A DNA stretch of 64,000 bases from positions 1-64,000 of the forward strand of contig JAFDWS010000001.1 in assembly GCA_018268375.1 (NCBI GenBank). The letters run 5' to 3'. Below, in pieces: positions 1 through 9,772 of this stretch; position 1 is the first letter of the stretch; each line of letters starts with the position of its first letter. The translations under genes and the position numbers were made by a program. Source of the stretch: Armatimonadota bacterium. GTDB lineage: Bacteria; Armatimonadota; Fimbriimonadia; Fimbriimonadales; Fimbriimonadaceae. A model generated the notes under the pieces. That model worked only from the letters and a program-made list of their open reading frames with translations. It did no database searches and was not told where the DNA came from.

Positions 1-285
1 GTCCTTGGCTTCCTTGAGGCCAAGGCCGGTGACTTCGCGAACGACCTTGATGACGTTCAGCTTGTTGTCGCCAGCTGCGGTGAGCATGACGGTGAAGTCG
101 GTCTTCTCTTCGGCCGGGGCAGCGTCGCCGCCTCCGCCACCACCCATCATCATGGGCATGCCCATCATCGGAGCCGCGGCGGTGACGCCGAACTTCTCTT
201 CGAGGGCGGTCTTGAGCTCGCTGAGCTCGATCGCGGTCATCCCGGCGATCTGGTCGACGATTTTTTCAACAGTACTGGCTGCCAT
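1..285 (-). CDS. rplL: 50S ribosomal protein L7/L12 (3' end cut by window)
   Basis: L7/L12 forms the mobile stalk of the large ribosomal subunit that recruits translation factors. The visible 95 residues begin with an N-terminal dimerisation helix ([13 protein letters not shown]), pass through the Ala/Gly/Met-rich hinge (around residues 35-55) and enter the globular C-terminal domain ([11 protein letters not shown]...[18 protein letters not shown]). The ATG at 285 is the only sensible start. The gene lies 6 bp downstream of rplJ in the same direction, the usual rplJ-rplL order, so the pair is cotranscribed. The C-terminal part lies beyond the left window edge. Confidence 0.97.
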   Translation of the reverse strand, partial: MAASTVEKIVDQIAGMTAIELSELKTALEEKFGVTAAAPMMGMPMMMGGGGGGDAAPAEEKTDFTVMLTAAGDNKLNVIKVVREVTGLGLKEAKD

Positions 286-291
286 GGTTTC

Positions 292-1014
292 TTACTCCGT
301 GGTTTCTTCGGGGGCGGGCTCGCCCTCGGGGGTCGGGGCCTCTTCGGCGGTGGGTTCAGAAGTTGTTGCTGCTGTCTCTTCAGACTCGGGCGTAGCTTCG
401 GCCGCGGGTTCGGCGGCCGCCTCTGCGGGGGCTTCGGCTACTGGCTCCTCGACGGGAGTTTCGGCCGGTGGCTCTTCCTTCTTGGATTCGGACGGGGCGG
501 CACCGAGCTCGTCCGCAGCCGCATAGATGGTGCGGATGGGTTGAGCATAGATGGCCTCGATCGTTCCAACAAGGTTGGTGAGAGGGGCGACGATCGTACC
601 GATCACCTGAGCGATCAGGACTTCCTTCGGCGGTAGCTTGGCAAGGGCGTCGACCTGCTTGGCGTCGTAATTGGCGCCTGCAATGAAGCCTCCCTTGAGC
701 ACGAGAGCCTTGTGCGTCTTTGCAAAGTCACTCAGGACCTTGGCACACTCAGACTCGTTCTCGTAAAGGAAGGCAATGGCGGTCGGGCCGCTCGTCATGT
801 CCTCGGGGAAGCTGGCAGCGTCGTCGCCTGCGGCGAGCTTGAAGAGAGTGTTCTTCACGACGCTGAACTCGCCACCCTTGGCTTTCAGCTGCTTACGGAG
901 GTCTTGAATGTCAGACACCTTCAGGCCGCGGTACTCGGTGAAGAGCACACCCGCGGACTTCTGGTACTTCGCTTTCGTCTGTTCGATGACGCTAGCCTTT
1001 TCGGCTGTCGGCAT
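292..1014 (-). CDS. rplJ: 50S ribosomal protein L10 with long acidic C-terminal tail
   Basis: L10 anchors L7/L12 dimers to 23S rRNA at the stalk base. The start at 1014 is preceded by GGAGG at good spacing; a longer reading to 1086 would run into the leader hairpin. Residues 1-170 are a standard L10 (MPTAEKASVIEQ..., EYRGLKVSDI, VVKNTLFKLA, PPKEVLIAQVIGTIVAPLTNLVGTI). The last 65-70 residues are an added low-complexity tail rich in Glu, Ala and Pro, making 240 residues against the usual 165-180. It is followed immediately by rplL. The rplK and rplA genes that often precede rplJ are not upstream here; a small secreted-protein gene is. Confidence 0.96.
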   Translation of the reverse strand: MPTAEKASVIEQTKAKYQKSAGVLFTEYRGLKVSDIQDLRKQLKAKGGEFSVVKNTLFKLAAGDDAASFPEDMTSGPTAIAFLYENESECAKVLSDFAKTHKALVLKGGFIAGANYDAKQVDALAKLPPKEVLIAQVIGTIVAPLTNLVGTIEAIYAQPIRTIYAAADELGAAPSESKKEEPPAETPVEEPVAEAPAEAAAEPAAEATPESEETAATTSEPTAEEAPTPEGEPAPEETTE

Positions 1015-1030
1015 AGTTCCTCCATGCGTC

Positions 1031-1096
1031 CCGGCAAGCCAGAACGCAATTGGGCTCCCGTCCGTTGGAAGGAAGCGGGAGCCCAATCGTTGCCGG
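1031..1096 (-). promoter_or_regulatory. Candidate L10 leader (r-protein autoregulatory hairpin)
   Basis: Just upstream of rplJ the transcript can fold into a two-part hairpin. A perfect 12-bp stem pairs ATTGGGCTCCCG (1049-1060) with 1076-1087, and an outer 7-bp stem pairs 1031-1037 with 1090-1096. L10 leaders that bind the L10(L12)4 complex and repress rplJL are known in this position in many bacteria. The position and strong fold are seen; binding by L10 is inferred, and I cannot confirm the family consensus by eye. Confidence 0.55.
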
Positions 1097-1240
1097 CAGT
1101 AGGTGAGGACCCAACGCCAGGTTTAAACTGTTCTCTTCGCCACCCCTCGGTCGGCCCCATTTGGGCTTAATCCCGATCGAATCGGGAACCGACTGTCTTC
1201 AGAGAGCTCGGCTGGATTATGACACGAAGGCTTAAAGGCT

Positions 1241-1262
1241 GGGGGGCCAACGGTGGCCCCCC
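1241..1262 (-). terminator. GC-rich hairpin terminator after the small secreted gene
   Basis: A perfect 9-bp inverted repeat, GGGGGGCCA/TGGCCCCCC with a 4-base loop, lies 7 bp beyond the stop codon at 1270. Read leftward it is followed by a short T-containing stretch (AGCCTTTAAG). It would separate the small secreted gene from the rplJL transcript that starts a little further left. Confidence 0.7.
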
Positions 1263-1269
1263 GTGTTGG

Positions 1270-1491
1270 TCAGTCTTGCTGCTCGCCGCCGTCGCCGATG
1301 CCGAGGATTCGGAACACGATCCTCTTGAGTTGCATCATTGGGTCGGAAGAGAGTCTGGGGTATCTGACGGCCCGGCTTGCACCGACCGTCCGTCCAACGA
1401 TAGTCTTGGACTGCGTCCGTATGTCTGCGAACGCGCTGGCAGTGAGTCCGATCATTGCGGCTAGAGCCAGGGTCAAGAGTGTATTCCTCAT
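1270..1491 (-). CDS. Small secreted protein of unknown function
   Basis: This 73-residue protein begins with a clear signal peptide (MRNTLLTLALAAMIGLTASAFA, cleavage likely after AFA), leaving a basic mature peptide of about 50 residues with no motif I recognise. The ATG has GGAG at a good distance upstream and the gene ends at a strong hairpin terminator, so it looks like an independent single-gene unit. Its short length and lack of homologous features leave the role open. Confidence 0.65.
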   Translation of the reverse strand: MRNTLLTLALAAMIGLTASAFADIRTQSKTIVGRTVGASRAVRYPRLSSDPMMQLKRIVFRILGIGDGGEQQD

Positions 1492-1621
1492 GGTTATCTC
1501 CTGTCGGAACCGTCTGTCTCATCTCCAGACGCCCCCCTTCCAAGGCTCGTGACGAATCTAACGACTTTCTATCAAAGGCCAGCGCTGCAAACTCGGGTCG
1601 GGCTCTCCAATAATCTTCCTG

Positions 1622-1951
1622 ATGCCTGCCCGGTTCGACTGGCCCGAGGTGATGGAGACCACTGCGCTTGCACTGGTCGCTTCCCGGCTGTTTGAGCCCT
1701 TCATTGACGAGCGAAGGGAGCGCAACGAGGCTGTCTGGTCAGATCAGAATCGTTGGCTCTTCGGCTATTACTTTGGCCGTGGAGACACGAGGCTCTGGGT
1801 ACCGAGGCGGAACGGCGCCGATGGCGGCCGAGTGATCAATTTCTCTCATCCCCTTGGCCGGAAGGCGTTTCGGATCCTGGTCCTCGCCTATGGGATTGGC
1901 ACGGTGTCGGCTGCCATCGTGGCAGCAGCCGCCCTTGGCGCCCGATGGTGA
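1622..1951 (+). CDS. Small membrane protein, DUF5808-like
   Basis: The 109-residue product has a central segment (YYFGRGDTRLWVPRRNGADG then GRVINFSHPLGR) resembling DUF5808 proteins, where a Tyr-rich stretch is followed by D-x-R-L-x-V-P-x-R and an Asn-Phe-x-x-P motif. A hydrophobic helix follows (residues about 85-105, FRILVLAYGIGTVSAAIVAAAAL). The N-terminal 40 residues are soluble and charged. It ends 6 bp from the convergent gene at 1958. The family link is by eye; no biochemical role is known to me. Confidence 0.6.
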   Translation: MPARFDWPEVMETTALALVASRLFEPFIDERRERNEAVWSDQNRWLFGYYFGRGDTRLWVPRRNGADGGRVINFSHPLGRKAFRILVLAYGIGTVSAAIVAAAALGARW

Positions 1952-1957
1952 GGTTCC

Positions 1958-2479
1958 TTAGCGGCGGATCAGCCCCAGTGAGGCTGGGTTGCCGTAAGAG
2001 AAGCGACCGTCCCATTTCTTCATGTCGACGGTTACCTTTTGAGCCCGCACTGCCGGAGCTGCCCGGACAATTTCCTTTGCGGCGTCCTCGTTTGGAGCCT
2101 TGATGAGCCACAAATAGCCAGAATGATCGGCGAACTCGCCGTCGGCAGCGAGCTTGCTCTGGCTGACGAGAAGATCGGCATAGTTCTTCATCTGGTCGCG
2201 CCATTCCCGGCTTGGATCGTTCTTGTCCTTGACGCTGAAGACGACTGCATAGCAACTGGCCGAGACGACACCGCCACCGCCGTTCACGGAACCCTGCTGG
2301 CCAGTGCCCGCCGACTGGTCGCGCGCTGTGGCTGATGCGGAGGCAGTGCTGGAAACCGAGCCGGATCCACGCGCCGTGCCTGCCACATCTTGAGCGAAGG
2401 CGACGACCGCTCCTGCGGCAAGGGCAAGCAGACTGACGACGACAACGACGCGACCTTGGGCTGAATAAGCAGACATCAT
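1958..2479 (-). CDS. Secreted YCII-like domain protein
   Basis: The start at 2479 (or the adjacent Met at 2476) follows an AGGAGG site; a longer reading to 2563 is unlikely. A signal peptide (MMSAYSAQGRVVVVVSLLALAAGAVVAFAQ) is followed by a Ser/Thr/Ala/Gly-rich linker and a domain of about 95 residues starting near SCYAVVFSVKD. The domain carries the pattern GEFADHSGYLWLIKAPNEDAAKEIV, resembling YCII-type ferredoxin-like folds, which are usually cytoplasmic. An exported version is unusual. The gene sits just downstream of the glmL-like gene on the same strand. Confidence 0.6.
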   Translation of the reverse strand: MMSAYSAQGRVVVVVSLLALAAGAVVAFAQDVAGTARGSGSVSSTASASATARDQSAGTGQQGSVNGGGGVVSASCYAVVFSVKDKNDPSREWRDQMKNYADLLVSQSKLAADGEFADHSGYLWLIKAPNEDAAKEIVRAAPAVRAQKVTVDMKKWDGRFSYGNPASLGLIRR

Positions 2480-2526
2480 AAGCCTCCTGCCTATTGTACG
2501 GGCGAAACGGGCGGGTGTTACGTGCG

Positions 2527-4407
2527 CTAGTTGGGCAAGGGCAAGTTCATGGCCTGGAGCCACTCTCGCAACTTGGCCACGCGCGTGTTGTCGTCAGTGG
2601 GCAAGACGAAGGGACGCCCGCGGGTATCAATGACCAGCCCAAGCATGCTGTCGCTGAGGTTGGCCACGCCGGGAGCGCGTTGGGTTTGCATTGTCTTCGC
2701 GGTGACAGGTTTGCCCTTGCCGGCCCCGACATCAAAGTTCTTTGCAGGTTCGACGACGATCTCTTTCGTCTGCGCGACATTGATCGGCACCACCAGCAAC
2801 TTACCGAAGGGAACACTCACGTCGACGCCTTCTCCCTTGACGCTGACGCAGGGCTCACCGTCTTTGCCTGTCCCAACCGGTGCGATGCAGGTCGCGATCT
2901 TGACGATACAGTCTCGCTCGAAGACCTGGCGGGCAGCTTCGAAGAAGTGCTCGGAGAGGACGCCGAGGTGCGGCATCATGAAGATCGAGTCGACGGTGAT
3001 CATCGTCACTCCCTCCGGCTGGTACGCGTCCAGCATCATCAGAGCCGACTGGGCGCGTTGGGGAGCGTGGGAGAGGACGCCTCCGGAGCCGATGATCATG
3101 TCCAGTTTCATCATCTGGATCAGCGTTTGCCCGGTGCCGGTCTGGGCAAAGATCTGGCCGACGTCGCGTTGTTGCTGCGTCCCCTTGAGGGAGCGGGCGA
3201 GCGACTTGTGGTGCTCGAACGCCAAGCGCAGAGCCTCTCGTGAGACGGCCTGCTCGATCAGGAGGTCTTCATAGGTCTGCGGAATGGTGGTGGGCCGGAT
3301 CATCTTGTTCCGGAGCCGGTTCCGCACCTCGAAGGGATCGATAGGGAAGGGCAGCCAGCGCGCGATGTTTGCGGTCCCGGCCTCCTTCAAGACGTTGCAG
3401 ATCGAGTACGACATGCCCAGGTTTGCCGAGACCGTCCGGTTGTAAGTTCCGTCGAATACGGAAAACACGTCGGTCGTGGCGCCACCGATGTCCACGCCAA
3501 GGATGTTGATCTCTTCCTGCCTGGCGTAGGCCTCCATCAGCTTGCCGACGGCGTTGGGGGTGGCCATGACTTCTTCACTGGCCCAATCGAGGAGCTTCGA
3601 GTAGCCCGGCGCCTGCTGCATGACGTGCTCGAGGAAGAGCTCATGGATTTCGTCTCGGGCGGGGCCAAGGTTCTCCGTCTCAAGGGACGGCCGGATGTTG
3701 TCGACCACCTTGGTCTCGATGCTGCTCCCAAGAACCTCTTTGACCTCCTCGCGCACATCCTTGTTTCCAGCGAAAATAACAGGAAGCTTCATGTCGCCGA
3801 ACCGTGGCTTGGGATCGGCACGGTGAATGACTTCGGCCAAGTCGATCAAATGGGACTTGGTGCCACCGTCGGTACCGCCCGACATCAGGATGATGTCTGG
3901 TCGAAGCAACCTGAGCCGCTCGACCTTCTGCCATTCCTTGCGGCCGTCGTCGACGGCAAGGGTGTCCATCAGAATTGCGCCGGCTCCGAGGGCTGCGCGC
4001 TCTGCGGACTCGGCGGACATGGCCTTGACGACGCCCGCGACCATCATCTGAAGGCCGCCACCAGCGGACGAGGTGGAGACGTAGAGGTCGGAAGCGTCCA
4101 AGTCGGCCGGCCGCTTGTCCTGCTCCTTGCCCTCCTTCTGGAGGCGCCACACCTGGTCGCCCTTGATGAGCTTGCGGCGGCCCGTGCCGAACCCCTCCGG
4201 CACTGCGGTCTCAGTGATCTCCTCGAGCTCGGTGATCGAGTTCAAGACTCCGACGGTGACGTCTTCGAAGGGTTTTTCGACCGTGGTTGGGGCCTCTCCG
4301 CGGGCGACAAGGCGGTACTCGCCTTCAGCGTTCCGTTCGATAAGGATGGCCTTGGTGGTCGTTGAGCCACAGTCGGTGGCGACTATGCGTCGGATGTCCT
4401 GAGACAT
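2527..4407 (-). CDS. GlmL/MutL-family ATPase (methylaspartate mutase accessory-like)
   Basis: The 626-residue product is an ASKHA-fold ATPase of the GlmL/MutL family, found next to glutamate mutase in clostridia and thought to help assemble or reactivate the B12 enzyme. The phosphate-1 loop is visible at the N-terminus (VATDCGSTTTKAILIER) and phosphate-2 further on (NILGVDIGGATTDVFSV), with other conserved blocks (ILMSGGTDGG, PVIFAGNKD, GSGGVLSHAP). The ATG at 4407 gives the standard N-terminus. No mutase subunit lies nearby, so its client in this organism is unclear. This is not the mismatch-repair MutL. Confidence 0.88.
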   Translation of the reverse strand: MSQDIRRIVATDCGSTTTKAILIERNAEGEYRLVARGEAPTTVEKPFEDVTVGVLNSITELEEITETAVPEGFGTGRRKLIKGDQVWRLQKEGKEQDKRPADLDASDLYVSTSSAGGGLQMMVAGVVKAMSAESAERAALGAGAILMDTLAVDDGRKEWQKVERLRLLRPDIILMSGGTDGGTKSHLIDLAEVIHRADPKPRFGDMKLPVIFAGNKDVREEVKEVLGSSIETKVVDNIRPSLETENLGPARDEIHELFLEHVMQQAPGYSKLLDWASEEVMATPNAVGKLMEAYARQEEINILGVDIGGATTDVFSVFDGTYNRTVSANLGMSYSICNVLKEAGTANIARWLPFPIDPFEVRNRLRNKMIRPTTIPQTYEDLLIEQAVSREALRLAFEHHKSLARSLKGTQQQRDVGQIFAQTGTGQTLIQMMKLDMIIGSGGVLSHAPQRAQSALMMLDAYQPEGVTMITVDSIFMMPHLGVLSEHFFEAARQVFERDCIVKIATCIAPVGTGKDGEPCVSVKGEGVDVSVPFGKLLVVPINVAQTKEIVVEPAKNFDVGAGKGKPVTAKTMQTQRAPGVANLSDSMLGLVIDTRGRPFVLPTDDNTRVAKLREWLQAMNLPLPN

Positions 4408-4516
4408 GGGCTCAATTATGGCCGCTCCGATTTCTGGTGGCCGGGCGCTGGAGAATCGGCCCATGACCTTCCGAAAATAGGAAGAGCCAGTCCAAGAAGG
4501 ACGAGACAGAGCAAGG

Positions 4517-5110
4517 ATGCAGCAAGCTGTCGACTTACGCCTGCTGGGTAAGACCGCAAGGTTCTCCCGGCTGACCTCCGGTATTGTGGGCCGGGGGCGG
4601 GTGAGCCTGTGCGACGGGGGTCAACTCTCGATCGAGATGGATCGTCCGCTGGTCGCCAACGCCATCGGAGAAGTCTTCCTGGAGGTTTATTCGGGCGAAG
4701 ACGTCTGCCAAATGGAAATGGAGCTGGTGAGTGTCTCGCCGAAAGAAGCACTGCTCCAAATGAAGGCGGAAGAGCCCAGGATGAAAGGAGATGTGAAGCT
4801 CTGGTGGACCATCCAGCTCGTCCATGGCCACGCTGGCATGGGTTTCGTCACGTGTCCCGTCGCGATCAAGGCTGTCGGCTCCAACCACCTAGCGTTTGAC
4901 TCCAGCCTTGACCTCAATTTTGAGCCTGAGTACGTCCGTGTCTCCACCGAGTATGAAGACTGCGAGGTCAAGATCTGCCGCGTCCAAAAACGAGAGTTCG
5001 GCGGCGTGTTGCACGGCTTGATGGAGATTCACCATCCCACCCGAATCGAGCTGGCGAAGTGGCGGCAGATCGTCGCCCAACTGACGGGGATCGACTCCAA
5101 GTACATGTGA
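4517..5110 (+). CDS. Hypothetical protein, possibly PilZ-like beta-barrel
   Basis: A 197-residue soluble protein with alternating short beta-strand patterns and no signal peptide. The N-terminal region (RFSRLTSGIVGRGRVSLCDGGQLSIEMDRPL) is compatible with a small beta-barrel such as PilZ, but the RxxxR and (D/N)xSxxG signature of c-di-GMP binding is not intact. It lies 28 bp before the ABC ATPase on the same strand and may share its transcript. I do not recognise the family. Confidence 0.55.
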   Translation: MQQAVDLRLLGKTARFSRLTSGIVGRGRVSLCDGGQLSIEMDRPLVANAIGEVFLEVYSGEDVCQMEMELVSVSPKEALLQMKAEEPRMKGDVKLWWTIQLVHGHAGMGFVTCPVAIKAVGSNHLAFDSSLDLNFEPEYVRVSTEYEDCEVKICRVQKREFGGVLHGLMEIHHPTRIELAKWRQIVAQLTGIDSKYM

Positions 5111-5138
5111 CCGGGCGGTGGGCTATACTCGCCTTGAG

Positions 5139-6271
<1,133 letters not shown>

Positions 6272-6275
<4 letters not shown>

Positions 6276-7699
6276 TCGCGCTTCTCAATGCGCGCCTTAG
6301 GTTCAGTCATCTCCTCATAGGTGTACCGGACGCCTTCCCGCCCGAAACCGCTCCTCTTGACGCCTCCGTACGGCATGTTGTCGAACCTAAGCGTCGGATA
6401 GTCGTTGATCACGACTCCGCTCATCTCTAGTTCCCGGTAGGCGAGGTCGATAGCCCCACGATCACGAGTGAACACCCCCGCATGGATCCCGTAATCGGTG
6501 GAGTTGATGCGGTCGATGGCCTCCTGAAGGTCTTTGACCCTGCTGAGGGTGAGGACGGGGCCGAACACCTCTTGGCAACCGAGGGACACGGTCGAGGGCA
6601 CGTTCTCGACCAGAGTCGGTTGGACCGTGTTGCCGATCCGGTTACCTCCGGCGATGACCGTCGCGCCAGCTGCCTCAGCCTCCGCAATCCACTGCATGAC
6701 CCGGTCGGCGTTCTTCGAGTCGATGAGCGGCCCGCAAACGACACCGGGGTCAGCAGGGTTCCCGTAGGGGCAAGCCTCTGTATCCTCGATCAGAAGAGAG
6801 CGCACGCTGTCGTAAACAGACTCGTGGACCAGCGCATGTTGGACGGCGATGCATATCTGGCCCGCGTAGCCGTTGCTGCCGACGACAGTCCGCCTCACGG
6901 CCCATTCAAGGTCGGCGTCCGGAAGAATGACGACTGGCGCCTGTCCACCCAGTTCCAGAGACACCTTCTTAGCCGAGAGCCGCTCCTTGAGGCTCCAACC
7001 GACGGGCGGCGAGCCGGTGAAGCTGACGAACCTGACCCGGTTGTCTTCGGCCGCCCTCTGTGCCACGCCAGAATCACACGGCAGTGCGTTCAAGACGCCA
7101 GCCGGGCAACCAGCTTCATGAATCAGCCTTGCGAGAAGAAGGGAAGAGAACGGGGCGAGGGATGACGGTTTGAGGACGACGGTGTTGCCAGCCGCGAGGG
7201 CGGGGGCGATCTTGTGGGCGGCCAGGTTGTAGGGCCAATTGTACGGAGTGATCGCGAGGACGGGCCCAAGGGAGAAGCGCTCCACCGCGAGCTCGTAGCC
7301 CTTCCCGCGTGGATCGAATTCGGTCGGAAGAGAGAGCACGGCCGGTTCATCGAGGAGCTCGGCAGCCAGGTCGAACGTGAGCCCGAGCCTCGTGACCTCG
7401 CCCTTCGAGAAGGTGACCGGTTTACCGACCTCGTGTGTCAGGGTCTCGACCAGTTCGGCCTCATTCTCGCGGACGGTCTCTGCGATTCTGCGCAGTAACG
7501 CTTGACGCTCGGTTCTAGGAGCATCGCGCCAGACTTTCCACGCACTGGCCGCAGCTTCGATGGCAACATCCATCTCGGCCCAACTCCCAAACGGAGCGTC
7601 CCCGAGATGTGCACCGTCCCACGGGGCAGCGATGGGTCGCGAACTGGGTGCGCCGACGAAGCGGCCGTTGATGAGCAGTCGTGCGTCCACTGAGACCAT
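6272..7699 (-). CDS. NAD(P)-dependent aldehyde dehydrogenase
   Basis: The 475-residue product belongs to the ALDH superfamily and would oxidise an aldehyde to the acid. The Asn that stabilises the intermediate is in ITPYNWPYN, the general base Glu in LELGGQAP (about E249) and the nucleophile Cys in GQICIAVQ (about C283). The C-terminal block MPYGGVKRSGFGREG is typical. The substrate is not clear: similarity looks closest to the non-phosphorylating glyceraldehyde-3-phosphate, succinate-semialdehyde and lactaldehyde groups. It converges on the ABC ATPase gene, with a 4-bp overlap (TTAG) serving as stop on both strands. Confidence 0.92.
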
Positions 7700-7778
7700 T
7701 ACACCTTTGGAGTCAGGCAGGACTAGTCCAATTGATCTCCTTTCTTAGAATTCGCGCTAAGATGAGTCTTGGGTCTCG

Positions 7779-8486
7779 ATGAGACGAAAAATCATATGCG
7801 CAATTGATACCGGCGACCTTGATGTCGCGATCGCAATCGTAAGAAGGCTGAACCGCCACGTAGGAGCCTTCAAAATAGGACACGCACTGACTCTGCCCCA
7901 CGGCCTTGATGTCGTTGACCGGCTCACAGACGCTGGCGCGGACCGCATCTTCCTCGACCTGAAATTCCACGACATTCCGAATTCCGTCGCGCTTGGAGTG
8001 CGAGAAGCTGCCAAGCGGCGCGTTTGGATGACGACACTGCATCTAGCCGGAGGCCCGGCCATGCTCACCGCTGCAGTGGAAGAGGCCCACGAGTTCGCCG
8101 TGGAAAAGGCCCCGCTCCTGATCGGGGTGAGCGTATTGACGTCCTTGGACGAGGCGACACTGAAGTGCCAACTTGGGGTCAATCGGTCATTGATCGAGCA
8201 CATGGTCGCCATGTCAGAGATGGGAATGGAGTGCGGGATGGACGGAGTCGTCTGCTCGGCCCATGAGATTCCCCAGATTCGCGCAGCGATTGGGCACGGA
8301 GTGATCGTCACGCCGGGGATCAGGCCCAAGTCTCACGACCCTCAAGACCAAAAGCGGGTGGCGGACGCGCAGGCAGCGCTGTCAGCAGGCTCTGACTACC
8401 TGGTCATTGGGAGAGCCTTGACCGATAGCCAGGATCCTGTCGCGGTGATGCACGAGCTCGGGCTCATCGCCGACGAGGTCTCCTGA
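7779..8486 (+). CDS. pyrF: Orotidine 5'-phosphate decarboxylase
   Basis: PyrF catalyses the last step of de novo UMP synthesis. The N-terminal strand with the substrate-binding Asp (KIICAIDTGD), the catalytic motif DLKFHDIPN (D60, K62, D65) and the phosphate-gripping loop (VTPGIRP, then YLVIGRALTDS) are all present. The length of 235 residues is usual. It is followed by mutY after 5 bp, so the two are probably cotranscribed. Confidence 0.96.
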   Translation: MRRKIICAIDTGDLDVAIAIVRRLNRHVGAFKIGHALTLPHGLDVVDRLTDAGADRIFLDLKFHDIPNSVALGVREAAKRRVWMTTLHLAGGPAMLTAAVEEAHEFAVEKAPLLIGVSVLTSLDEATLKCQLGVNRSLIEHMVAMSEMGMECGMDGVVCSAHEIPQIRAAIGHGVIVTPGIRPKSHDPQDQKRVADAQAALSAGSDYLVIGRALTDSQDPVAVMHELGLIADEVS

Positions 8487-8491
8487 GGTCG

Positions 8492-9679
8492 GTGCGCGAC
8501 TTCCAGCTCGCGCTCTTGACCTGGTACGACGCTCAGAAGCGCGATCTTCCGTGGCGCCGGAGTCACGATATCTACGCGGTCTGGGTGAGCGAAACCATGC
8601 TCCAGCAGACGACCGTCGCGGCCGTGCTGCCATATTTCGAGCGCTGGATGGCGGCCTTCCCAACTTTGCAGGATCTTGCCAGGGCGCCCAGAGGCAAAGT
8701 GGAGCGCTTCTGGGCGGGCCTGGGTTATTACAGCCGCTGTCGGCGACTGCATGAAGCTGCAAGACAAGTCGCTGACCAGGGGTGGCCACGGACTTCGCAG
8801 GACTGGACTCGGTTGCCTGGAGTGGGATGCTATACAGCTAACGCGGTGGCCTCCATCGCCCAAAACGAGACCGTCGCGGTCGTCGATGGCAACGTGGAGC
8901 GCGTCTTTGCCCGTGCGACTTGCTCCGATGCGACTGGTGCGGCTCTCCGGAGACAAGCCCAAGCATGGGCTGACCAGTGCTTGCATCGGGAAAGGCCGGG
9001 CGATTGGAACCAAGCGCTCATGGAACTCGGTGCCCTCGTGTGCCGGCCGCGCGACCCCAATTGCCCGGTGTGCCCGGTGGCATCCTTTTGTCAGTCGCAG
9101 GAAGCAGGAACGCAGTCTTGCTACCCGAGGCCCAGCCCCAAACCTAAGGTCGTAGAGCTGGAGCACGAGATTTGGATTCCCGTCGTCGGAGAAGCAGTCG
9201 GTTTGCGCCAGAGCCCGGAAGGTGAATGGTGGCAAGGGCTCTGGGGCTTCCCCAGATTCGCCGACAAAACGCAACTGGAACAGATAACCCTCAGTCGTGA
9301 ACCTCGGTTGATCGGTAGCTTCCGGCACACGGTCACTTGTCACCGTATCTCCGTCCGTGTCTCGATCGTGACGCCGCCAACTCGGTCGAAGGCGCTGAAC
9401 TGGTTCGCATGGCCTGAGGTTGGCCAGCTTGCGCTCCCGGCGCCTCAGAAGCGTGCTTGGAACCTAGGGCGAATCGCCTTGAGCTGGACGGACGAGCCAC
9501 CCGGACTCAAGGGCGAAGAGGATGAGCTCGTAGCAGGCGAGCAACGCAAGGCTGTAGAGGCAAAGCGTCAAGACAAAGGTCAGGATGCGCAGTCCATATT
9601 TGCGGGCGAACCGCTCGCGGCGTCGAAAGTTCTCCCAAGCCCGGTCGCGCTGGGGTCCCTCGGGAAAGAGACGAATTGA
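8492..9679 (+). CDS. mutY: A/G-specific adenine glycosylase MutY
   Basis: MutY removes adenine mispaired with 8-oxoguanine. The catalytic Glu is in VSETMLQQT (E34), the helix-hairpin-helix in LPGVGCYTANAV, the catalytic Asp in VDGNV (D132) and the 4Fe-4S ligands follow C-x6-C-x2-C-x5-C (C184, C191, C194, C200). A C-terminal NUDIX-like 8-oxoG recognition domain begins near residue 215 and seems to end near NLGRIALSW (about 330). The last 65 residues look uncharacteristic and lie opposite the gene at 9464-9772, so the tail may be read-through of an antisense gene. GTG start. Confidence 0.93.
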   Translation: MRDFQLALLTWYDAQKRDLPWRRSHDIYAVWVSETMLQQTTVAAVLPYFERWMAAFPTLQDLARAPRGKVERFWAGLGYYSRCRRLHEAARQVADQGWPRTSQDWTRLPGVGCYTANAVASIAQNETVAVVDGNVERVFARATCSDATGAALRRQAQAWADQCLHRERPGDWNQALMELGALVCRPRDPNCPVCPVASFCQSQEAGTQSCYPRPSPKPKVVELEHEIWIPVVGEAVGLRQSPEGEWWQGLWGFPRFADKTQLEQITLSREPRLIGSFRHTVTCHRISVRVSIVTPPTRSKALNWFAWPEVGQLALPAPQKRAWNLGRIALSWTDEPPGLKGEEDELVAGEQRKAVEAKRQDKGQDAQSIFAGEPLAASKVLPSPVALGSLGKETN

Positions 9680-9772
9680 GGCTCGTTGGAGCCGCCTCAT
9701 CCAACGCCTCCGCATGAACCAAAGCATAACGGCCCAAAGGTTCCGGGCCATCGGAACCGCCAAAAAGCTCAT
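9464..9772 (-). CDS. Small basic membrane protein
   Basis: The 102-residue product has an Arg-rich N-terminal half (MRRRWMRRLQRASIRLF, then RERFARKYG) and one strong transmembrane helix (RILTFVLTLCLYSLALLACYELILFAL). Its ATG overlaps the stop of the upstream glycohydrolase-like gene by 4 bp (ATGA), suggesting translational coupling. Its 3' 216 bp lie antisense to the end of mutY. The membrane topology and coupling make it a credible gene; no function is recognised. Confidence 0.62.
   Translation of the reverse strand: MSFLAVPMARNLWAVMLWFMRRRWMRRLQRASIRLFPEGPQRDRAWENFRRRERFARKYGLRILTFVLTLCLYSLALLACYELILFALESGWLVRPAQGDSP

Noticed and set aside
2494..4365. Long open frames on the + strand opposite the GlmL-like gene
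   Set aside because: Low-complexity Ser/Arg/Asp-rich products mirror the codon bias of the real minus-strand gene.
8396..9343. 315-codon minus-strand frame opposite mutY
   Set aside because: MutY motifs on the + strand are complete and the antisense product shows no domain.
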